Below are positions 21,814-26,883 of a DNA stretch of 26,883 bases, piece by piece (positions within the stretch are counted from its first letter, which is position 1; each line of letters opens with the position of its first letter). Source of the stretch: DASVDK01 sp036381125 [NCBI: Thermodesulfobacteriota bacterium] (lineage in GTDB: Bacteria; DASVDK01); NCBI GenBank assembly GCA_036381125.1, contig DASVDK010000151.1:1-26883 (forward strand), written 5' to 3'. The notes under the pieces were generated by a model. That model saw only the letters and a program-made list of their open reading frames with translations, was not told where the DNA came from and did no database searches. A program made the position numbers and the translations under genes.

Positions 21814-22197
21814 CTATCCCGCGACGGCGACCAGTTCGATCTCGACCAGCGCCCCGGGCAGCACGAGGTCGCACCGGACCGTGGAGCGAGCCGGCGGATC
21901 CACCGGGAAGTACTGGCGGTACACCTCGTTCATCCCCTGGAAGTTCGCGGTGTCGGTGATGAAGACCGTCGCCTTGACGACCTTGTCGAGGCCCGAGCCG
22001 CCCGCCTCGAGCGTGCGCTCGAGGTTCTCGAGCGCCTGCCGGGTCTGAGGCCCGATCCCGCCCTCGACCAGCCTGCCGGTCTCGGGGTCGGTCCCGAGCA
22101 TGCCCGACGTGTAGACGAGGCCGCCAGACTTCACGGCCGGGGAGAGCGGGAGGTCCCTGGGGGGCCTGCCGCTCCGGACGATCTCTCGTGTGGCCAT
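21814..22197 (-). CDS. RidA/YjgF family protein
   Basis: Small trimeric-barrel protein of 127 residues. RidA proteins hydrolyse reactive enamine/imine intermediates from PLP enzymes, releasing ammonia. Family signatures present are PLSPAVKSGGLVYTSGMLG, QALENLERTLEAGGSGLDKV, FQGMNEVYRQYF and PARSTVRCDLVLPGALVEIE; the Arg in STVRCDL corresponds to the catalytic-site Arg of active RidA. Two ATGs are possible (22203 and 22197). The second is chosen because GAGAGG then has a proper 6-base spacing. It sits between the liv and betaine operons on the same strand, 76 bp after livF, with a hairpin in between. Confidence 0.92.
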   Translation of the reverse strand: MATREIVRSGRPPRDLPLSPAVKSGGLVYTSGMLGTDPETGRLVEGGIGPQTRQALENLERTLEAGGSGLDKVVKATVFITDTANFQGMNEVYRQYFPVDPPARSTVRCDLVLPGALVEIELVAVAG

Positions 22198-22236
22198 CGG
22201 CATCCTCTCGCGCCTGCGTGGGGTCCGGGTCGAACG

Positions 22237-22254
22237 GGCGCCCGTCCGGGCGCC
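22237..22254 (-). promoter_or_regulatory. Perfect hairpin between livF and ridA
   Basis: GGCGCCCG-TC-CGGGCGCC is an 8-bp perfect inverted repeat in the 76-bp gap. No T-run follows on the minus strand, so it is a weak terminator or processing site at best, and may separate liv from ridA expression. Confidence 0.35.
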
Positions 22255-22273
22255 ATGGAGACATGGTAGCCGA

Positions 22274-22987
22274 TCACATCCCGAGGTACGCCCGCTTGAT
22301 CCCCTCGTCCGCGAGGAGGGCCTCGCTCGGCCCCTCGCGCGCGACGCGCCCGCTCTCGAGCACGACGCCGCGCGTCGCGAGCGCGAGCGCCTGGCGCGCG
22401 TTCTGCTCGACGAGGAGCACCGTCACGCCGCTCGCCGCGACCTCGCGGAGCGCCGCGAAGATCTGCCGCACGACGAGGGGCGCGAGGCCCTGGGACGGCT
22501 CGTCGACGAGCAGCAGGCGGGGGGCCGACATGAGGGCCCGCCCGATGGCGAGCATCTGCTGCTCGCCCCCCGAGAGGGTGCCGGCGGCCTGCGCGCCCCG
22601 CTCCGCCAGCCGGGGGAAGAGGGCGAGGACCCGCTCGAGCGCCTCGGCCTCGCGCGGCCGCGCGTGCGGCGCCGTGGCGCCGAGCAACAGGTTCTCCCGC
22701 ACCGTGAGGCTCGGGAAGAGGAGGCGCCCTTCGGGGATGAGGACGATCCCCATCTCGACGAGGCGATGCGGGGGCCGGCCGTCGATCCGCTCGCCCCCGA
22801 ACCGGACCTGGCCGGCCGCCGGCCGGACCAGGCCGGCCACCGCGCGCATCGCGGTCGTCTTGCCGGCCCCGTTGGCGCCGATCAGCGCCACGGTCTCCCG
22901 CTCGGCCACGGCGAACGACACGCCGTGGAGGACCTCGATGTCGCCGTAGCGGACGACGAGATCGCGGACCTCGAGGAGCGGCGTCAC
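22274..22987 (-). CDS. livF: Branched-chain amino acid ABC transporter ATPase LivF
   Basis: Cytoplasmic ATPase of 237 residues, the usual LivF length. It begins TPLLEVRDLVVRYGDIEVLH. Walker A is GANGAGKTT, followed by the LivF-type GIVLIPEGRLLFPSLTVREN, signature LSGGEQQMLAIGRALM and Walker B LLLVDEPSQGLAP. The GTG at 22987 overlaps the livM stop by 4 bases; the longer open frame reaching 23818 is only a shadow of livM. LivF normally pairs with LivG, but no livG is present between livM and livF or elsewhere in the window. Confidence 0.94.
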   Translation of the reverse strand: MTPLLEVRDLVVRYGDIEVLHGVSFAVAERETVALIGANGAGKTTAMRAVAGLVRPAAGQVRFGGERIDGRPPHRLVEMGIVLIPEGRLLFPSLTVRENLLLGATAPHARPREAEALERVLALFPRLAERGAQAAGTLSGGEQQMLAIGRALMSAPRLLLVDEPSQGLAPLVVRQIFAALREVAASGVTVLLVEQNARQALALATRGVVLESGRVAREGPSEALLADEGIKRAYLGM

Positions 22988-23955
22988 GAGACGAGCTTCC
23001 GCCAGGCCCGCGCGACGCCGTCGACGAGCCCCCTCGGGAAGAAGAGGACGGTCACGATGAGGAGGCCGCCGTAGACGACGAGGTGGAGGCCCTCGAGCCC
23101 GCCCCTCGCGAAGGCGCTCCGGCTGAACTCGCCGAGCGGCGTGAGGATCGCGGCCCCGACGATCGGGCCGAGCACGGTGCCGGCCCCGCCGACGAAGGCG
23201 CGCAGGAGGATCTCGATGGAGAGCGGCGTCGAGAAGACGACGCTCGGGTGGATGTTCAGGTAGTACTGGGCGTAGAAGGTCCCGCCGAGGGCCGTCAGGG
23301 CGCCCGAGAGGGTGATGGCGGCGAGCTTCGCCCGCGTGGCGTCGACGCCGACGGCCCGCGCCGCCTCCTCGTCGTCCCGCACCGCCTTGAGGCGCCAGCC
23401 GAGCGGCGAGCGGCCGATCCAGGCGACCAGGGCGGTCGCGAGGACCATCATCGCGAGCGAGATGTAGTAGAAGGGCACCCGGCCTCTGAACTGGAAAAGG
23501 GCCGGCGCGTCGCCGCGGAAGGGGAGGAAGACGCCGACGGCCCCGCCCGCGAGGTCCCAGTGGAGGACGAGCACCCGCAGGATCTCGTTGAAGGCGAGCG
23601 TCGTCAGCGCGAAGTAGACGCCCCGCAGCCCGAACCGGAAGCCGAGGAGGCCGATGCCGACGGCCAGGAGGGCCGCGGCGGCCGCCCCCACCCACATGCC
23701 GAGCCAGGGCGACAGCCCCACGATCGTGAAGAGGAGCGTCGACGCGTAGGCGCCGACGCCGAAGTACGCCGAGTGGCCGAGCGAGAGCTGCCCCGCGTAG
23801 CCGCCGAGGAGGTTCCACGCCTGCCCGAGATAGGCGTAGTAGAAGACCAGGATGAGCGTGTTGAGGGTGTAGCTGTCCGTGACGACGAGCGGCACGGCTG
23901 CCAGCCCGGCGACCGTGACGATCGCCGCGGCACTGCGTCCGCGTCCGCGCCTCAC
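22984..23955 (-). CDS. livM: Branched-chain amino acid ABC transporter permease LivM
   Basis: Inner-membrane permease of 323 residues with about nine to ten helices. LivM signatures are AWNLLGGYAGQLSLGHSAYF, GLRGVYFALTTLAFNEILRV, the coupling motif GWRLKAVRDDEEAARAVGVD, and GGAGTVLGPIVGAAILTPL. The GTG start overlaps the livH stop and the stop overlaps the livF start, both by 4 bases, so the three genes are translationally coupled. Confidence 0.94.
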   Translation of the reverse strand: MRRGRGRSAAAIVTVAGLAAVPLVVTDSYTLNTLILVFYYAYLGQAWNLLGGYAGQLSLGHSAYFGVGAYASTLLFTIVGLSPWLGMWVGAAAAALLAVGIGLLGFRFGLRGVYFALTTLAFNEILRVLVLHWDLAGGAVGVFLPFRGDAPALFQFRGRVPFYYISLAMMVLATALVAWIGRSPLGWRLKAVRDDEEAARAVGVDATRAKLAAITLSGALTALGGTFYAQYYLNIHPSVVFSTPLSIEILLRAFVGGAGTVLGPIVGAAILTPLGEFSRSAFARGGLEGLHLVVYGGLLIVTVLFFPRGLVDGVARAWRKLVS

Positions 23956-24818
23956 GCCCGGCCCAGCAGGCCGGTCGGCCGGACCACGAGGATGAGGACC
24001 AGGAGCCCGAAGGCGACGACCGGCTTGAGCGACGGGGCGAAGACCACGGCGCCGATCGCCTCGGCGACCCCCACGACGAGGCCGCCGACGAACGCCCCCG
24101 CGAGGCTTCCCATGCCGCCGAGGATCACGACGACGAAGGAGGTGAGCGTGAAGGGGAGCGCCACGTCGGGGGCGACCTCGAAGAAGGGGACGATGAGCGC
24201 GCCGGCGGTGCCGGCGCAGGCGGCGCCGAGGCCGTAGGCCACGCCGTAGAGCCGGTTCACGTCGGCGCCGACGATGCGCGCGCCGTCGCGGCTGTCGGCC
24301 GCCGCGCGCAGCAGGGTGCCGAGGCGGCTCCTGCCGAGGAAGAGGGCGAGCGCGCCGGTCAGGGCGACGGCGAGGCCGCCCGCAACGAGCCGCGCGACGT
24401 CGACCGTGAGCGGCCCGAGCGGCAGGGCGGCCAGGGCCAGCGGCGTCTGCACGCCCCGGTGGTTGGGGCCGAAGAGGAACAGGGCGCCGTTCTGCAGGAC
24501 GAGCGCGACGCCGACCAGGAGGAGGACCTGGATCTCCTCCGGCATCTCGAGCACCCGGCCGACGAGCACCCGCTGGAGCAGGTAGCCGACGACGAAGAGC
24601 GACACCGCCGCGGCCGGCAGCGTCAGGTAGGGATCGAGGCCCGACGCCGCCGACGCGAACACGGTGACGTACATGCCGACCATCATCAGCTCGCCGTGGG
24701 CGAAGTTGGTCACGCGCATGACGCCGAAGATGAGCGACAGGCCCACAGCCATGAGGCTGTAGACGGCCCCCGTCAGGAGGCCGCCGACGAGGGCCTGACC
24801 GAGGAGGACGGCCGACAC
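23952..24818 (-). CDS. livH: Branched-chain amino acid ABC transporter permease LivH
   Basis: Inner-membrane permease of 288 residues, about eight helices. LivH signatures are GAVYSLMAVGLSLIFGVMRV, NFAHGELMMVGMY, the coupling segment LGTLLRAAADSRDGARIVGA, and VVVILGGMGSLAGAFVGGLV near the C-terminus. The GTG start lies 4 bp after the livK stop. It forms the translocation pathway with LivM. Confidence 0.94.
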   Translation of the reverse strand: MSAVLLGQALVGGLLTGAVYSLMAVGLSLIFGVMRVTNFAHGELMMVGMYVTVFASAASGLDPYLTLPAAAVSLFVVGYLLQRVLVGRVLEMPEEIQVLLLVGVALVLQNGALFLFGPNHRGVQTPLALAALPLGPLTVDVARLVAGGLAVALTGALALFLGRSRLGTLLRAAADSRDGARIVGADVNRLYGVAYGLGAACAGTAGALIVPFFEVAPDVALPFTLTSFVVVILGGMGSLAGAFVGGLVVGVAEAIGAVVFAPSLKPVVAFGLLVLILVVRPTGLLGRA

Positions 24819-24822
24819 GCGC

Positions 24823-26073
24823 CTACGTGCGCTCGTCCCAGCCCGGTGCCGGGAAGACCGGCCTCGCCTCGGCCTCGGCGTCCGGCAGGACGACCACGGG
24901 CCGCCGCTTCTGCACCTGGATCAGCGAGGTGCTGGCGTTGACGTTCTGGCCCTGCGCGTCGAACGTGATCGGACCGCCGGCCATGAGGTGGTCCTTGATG
25001 CTGGTCGTCCTGAGCGCCGCCACGATCCCGGCGGGGTCGAGGCTCTTGGCCCGCTCGAGGGCGTCGGCGGCCACGACGATCCCCTCGTAGCTGTAGCCGG
25101 AGTTCGTGTCGACGCCGCGGTCGTACGCCCGGCGGAAGGCGGCCTCCACGCGGCCGTGGAGCGGGCTCTTCGGGTTGTACCAGGGGGGCGCGTCCATGGC
25201 GAACTCGCCGAGGGGACCGGTCTGCTCGATGAACTCCTTCTCGTACCAGCCGGGGCTGCCGGGCGAGAGAATCCCCTTCAGCGGGACGCGCTGCTTGTAG
25301 AGTTCGCGCACGAGCATGACCGAGTCGCGGATCCGGTTGAACGGCAGGAGCACGTCCGGCCTGGCCGCCTTGATCCTGGCCACCTCGGTCGACAGGTCCT
25401 GCACGGTGAGGTCGTAGCCGATGACCTCTACGATCTTCACCGGGCTCTTCGCCGCCTCCATGGCCTGGAGGAACGCCTTGGAGACCACGGTGCCGAAGAG
25501 GTCCTTGGTGTACGTGACGACGGCGCGCTCCACCTGCGCGCCGCTCAGCCGGATGATCTCGGCGAGGTAGGCCGCGCCGTTCTTGCCGAGCGCGCTCGTC
25601 GTCGGGAAGATCCGGAAGACCTTGGTGAAGCCGCTCGTCGTGATCTGGTCGGCGGCCCCCACGTCCACGACGAAGGGCACCTCGCGCCGCTCGCAGACCT
25701 GGGCGATCGCCATGACGACGTCGCTCTGGAAGGCGCCGATGATGATCTGCGCGCCCTCGCGGATGAGCCGCTCGGCCTCGGCCGCGCCGACCTCGGCCTT
25801 GCTCTCGGAGTCGCCGACGAGCAGCTCGAGCCGCGCGTCCTTCGACCGGATCCCGCCGGCGCGGTTGATCTCCGCCACGGCGAGCTGGGCCCCCTGGCGG
25901 CAGGCCTGACCCACCTGGGCGAGGACGCCGCTCACCGGGTGGATCGCCCCGATCTTGATCGTCTTCGCCTGCGCCGCGCCGATGCGCGCGCCGGCCGCCA
26001 TCGTGACCGCCGCCGCCCCGGCGCCGGCGAGGAACGCACGCCGGTCCATGCCGGGTCGCCCAACGAGCCCCAT
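24823..26073 (-). CDS. livK: Branched-chain amino acid-type ABC transporter substrate-binding protein (Tat signal)
   Basis: Exported binding protein of 416 residues (periplasmic-binding-protein type I, LivJ/LivK family). A twin-arginine signal is visible: MDRRAFLAGAG followed by a hydrophobic stretch to GAAQA. The mature protein begins KTIKIGAIHPVSGVLAQVGQ and continues GAQLAVAEINRAGGI and GAFQSDVVMAIAQVCER. The open frame reaches 26229, but the ATG at 26073 has GGAGGAGG 8 bases upstream and places the Tat signal near the N-terminus. Tat export suggests folding in the cytoplasm. The ligand need not be a branched-chain amino acid; this family also binds amides, aromatic acids and other small acids. 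Confidence 0.9.
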   Translation of the reverse strand: MGLVGRPGMDRRAFLAGAGAAAVTMAAGARIGAAQAKTIKIGAIHPVSGVLAQVGQACRQGAQLAVAEINRAGGIRSKDARLELLVGDSESKAEVGAAEAERLIREGAQIIIGAFQSDVVMAIAQVCERREVPFVVDVGAADQITTSGFTKVFRIFPTTSALGKNGAAYLAEIIRLSGAQVERAVVTYTKDLFGTVVSKAFLQAMEAAKSPVKIVEVIGYDLTVQDLSTEVARIKAARPDVLLPFNRIRDSVMLVRELYKQRVPLKGILSPGSPGWYEKEFIEQTGPLGEFAMDAPPWYNPKSPLHGRVEAAFRRAYDRGVDTNSGYSYEGIVVAADALERAKSLDPAGIVAALRTTSIKDHLMAGGPITFDAQGQNVNASTSLIQVQKRRPVVVLPDAEAEARPVFPAPGWDERT

Positions 26074-26382
26074 CGAGCCTGCCTCCTCCATCAACGGCTC
26101 GCGGCCGTCGTCCGCTCCGCGCGGGGTGAACCCACGCTCCGCTCTACGCGCGGCTTGCGCCGCGCGCCACCCGGTGGCCGCTCGCCTCTGCGGCGCCTGG
26201 CGGCGCCGCCTGCCCAGTCTGTGAGCCATCCTACGAAGGGGGCGGTCGGAAAGTCAAACGCTCGCCCGGGTCGTCGAGGAGCCGCGCAGGATCGTGAGGC
26301 GCGCCACGGTTCGCCGCAGGCGTCTCGAGTGGACCGGGTGACCGGACCCCGAGTGGCTCTCCTCGTCCCCGGATGCCCGCCA
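26074..26382. other. Intergenic region between divergent binding-protein genes
   Basis: No gene is supported. The in-frame extension of livK to 26229 looks like translated leader (Arg/Ala-rich). The region holds a hairpin at 26147-26166 and presumably the promoter of the liv operon, but no clear -35/-10 pair was found. Confidence 0.5.
26147..26166 (-). promoter_or_regulatory. Leader hairpin with GCAA tetraloop upstream of livK
   Basis: On the minus strand CGCGCGGC-GCAA-GCCGCGCG is an 8-bp stem closed by a GNRA tetraloop, about 75 bases upstream of the livK start. It is a stable RNA structure if transcribed. No terminator T-run follows, and its role is unknown. Confidence 0.4.
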
Positions 26383-26388
26383 TAGAAT
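26383..26388 (+). promoter_or_regulatory. -10 box for a short plus-strand transcript
   Basis: TAGAAT ends 7 bases before an ATG at 26396, the geometry of a leaderless start. No -35 is apparent. The transcript would run into the strong terminator at 26455-26515, giving an RNA of about 120 bases. Confidence 0.4.
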
Positions 26389-26394
26389 GGTGCG

Positions 26395-26515
26395 CATGTC
26401 GCTCCTCGAACAGGTCGCCGCCGGATCGGCGGCCGGCGAGACGTGTGGGCCGGCCGACGCTCCGTCGGCGCGCGCCCGTGGTCGGGCGCCACGAGCCGAC
26501 GGAGCGTCGTTTTTT
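26395..26515 (+). ncRNA. Candidate short RNA or attenuated leader
   Basis: Bounded by TAGAAT (26383-26388) and an intrinsic terminator. It contains a first hairpin GCCGCC-GGATC-GGCGGC (26417-26433) and then the 55-base terminator structure. An open frame from the ATG at 26396 (MSLLEQVAAGSAAGETCG...) runs through the terminator, so it is unlikely to be an intact gene but may be a leader peptide or gene remnant. It lies upstream of an Lrp remnant and a binding-protein gene on the same strand. Confidence 0.35.
26455..26515 (+). terminator. Strong intrinsic terminator
   Basis: A perfect 14-bp stem, CGACGCTCCGTCGG pairing with CCGACGGAGCGTCG (26455-26468 and 26496-26509), encloses a second perfect stem GCGCCCG-TGGT-CGGGCGC. 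It is followed at once by six T (26510-26515). The T-run is only on the plus-strand side, so it acts on plus-strand transcripts. It is the clearest terminator in the window. Confidence 0.85.
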
Positions 26516-26574
26516 CGGCCGCCCGATGGACGGCCGGTCCGGCGGCCCGTATCGTCGGAGCGGGACGGGCGTGA

Positions 26575-26763
26575 GGGGAGATCGTCCGCGCCGGGGAGCG
26601 CGCCGCCTCGCCCCTCGCGCTCGAGGACCTGCTCGATCGGATGCACCGGATCCCTGGTCTCTCGAACACCATGACCACGCTCGTGCTCACCTCCGTCGAG
26701 GAGGCGGGGCTGCCGGGGCAGATGGCCGTGCGCAGCGGCTCGAGCGTGTGCGGAGGACACTGA
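26575..26763 (+). pseudogene. C-terminal remnant of an Lrp/AsnC-family regulator
   Basis: After an in-frame TGA at 26572 the frame reads EIVRAGERAASPLALEDLLD, then RMHRIPGLSNTMTTLVLTSV, then EEAGLPGQMAVRSGSSVCGG and H, and stops at 26761-26763. The LEDLLDRMHRIPGLSNTMTTLVLTSVEE-type block matches the last helix and strand of the Lrp/AsnC ligand-binding (RAM) domain. The helix-turn-helix and the first half of the domain are missing. The final 18 residues are unlike the family. Its stop overlaps the ATG of the next gene (TGATG), so translation may still be coupled. Lrp regulators often control amino acid transporters, which fits the neighbours. Assignment is by motif memory. Confidence 0.55.
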
Positions 26764-26883
26764 TGCCGGCAGGATGGGGGATCGTCGTGCTGCTCGCCGC
26801 GCTGGTTGCCGCGGCGCCGGCGGCCCGGGCGGCGACCGTGAAGATCGGCGTCGCCGGACCGATGACCGGCGACGTCGCCCAGT
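26763..26883 (+). CDS. ABC transporter substrate-binding protein, branched-chain type (N-terminus only)
   Basis: Forty residues are visible before the window ends. A signal peptide (about 1-23, MPAGWGIVVLLAALVAAAPA and RA) is followed by ATVKIGVAGPMTGDVAQ, the first strand of LivJ/LivK-type binding proteins (KIGVAGPMTG). The ATG overlaps the stop of the Lrp remnant; GGAGGA upstream at 26752-26757 is a good ribosome site. It is the second such protein in the window and diverges from livK. Confidence 0.85.
   Translation, partial: MPAGWGIVVLLAALVAAAPAARAATVKIGVAGPMTGDVAQ

Noticed and set aside
24823-26229. Longer livK start at 26229
   Set aside because: The extra 52 residues are Arg/Ala-rich and would bury the Tat signal; the ATG at 26073 has a strong ribosome site.

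Overview
The window is a GC-rich (roughly 70% by eye), densely packed bacterial chromosome segment. Multiheme cytochromes, a lipobox protein, a sigma-54-type promoter and several leaderless-looking starts suggest a diderm, non-actinobacterial organism. The load of branched-chain amino acid, peptide and betaine ABC transporters resembles Candidatus Rokubacteria/Methylomirabilota or soil deltaproteobacterial genomes. That placement is inference from gene content, not from a marker gene. No rRNA, tRNA, CRISPR array or intact mobile element was seen.

Layout. (1) 1-1680, minus: two-component system, with the sensor kinase cut by the window edge. (2) 1822-5725: a nitrogen-oxide/redox island made of a broken DUF6448-type gene, a hemerythrin-domain protein, a divergent Crp/Fnr regulator, and nrfH-nrfA for ammonia-forming nitrite reductase. 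The DUF6448 remnant and the hemerythrin gene share a 16-bp element at the same distance from a -10-like hexamer; it looks like a class II Crp/Fnr-type site. (3) 5796-7953, plus: a DUF2238 membrane protein and an LctP-type permease. (4) 7841-13470: a LysR regulator divergent from an operon of amidohydrolase, peptide-type binding protein and two permeases, with no ATPase genes. (5) 13706-17741: a cytoplasmic-type molybdopterin oxidoreductase (minus), then an exported 11-mer-repeat protein and a MocR/GntR-aminotransferase regulator (plus). (6) 18008-18535: a Pro-Thr-repeat, fibronectin-III lipoprotein behind a good sigma-54 promoter candidate. (7) 18529-22197, minus: a RidA protein and a complete betaine/osmoprotectant-type ABC transporter. 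(8) 22274-26073, minus: a branched-chain amino acid transporter livK-livH-livM-livF without livG. (9) 26074-26883: a divergent region with a short promoter/terminator-bounded transcript, the tail of an Lrp/AsnC regulator, and the start of a second branched-chain-type binding protein.

Functional picture. The organism probably scavenges amino acids, peptides, carboxylates and betaines, and can reduce nitrite to ammonium. The most distinctive points are the all-CXXCH NrfA, the shared Crp-like operator pair, the sigma-54 lipoprotein promoter with an upstream palindrome, the two ABC systems lacking ATPase genes, and two gene remnants (DUF6448 and Lrp).
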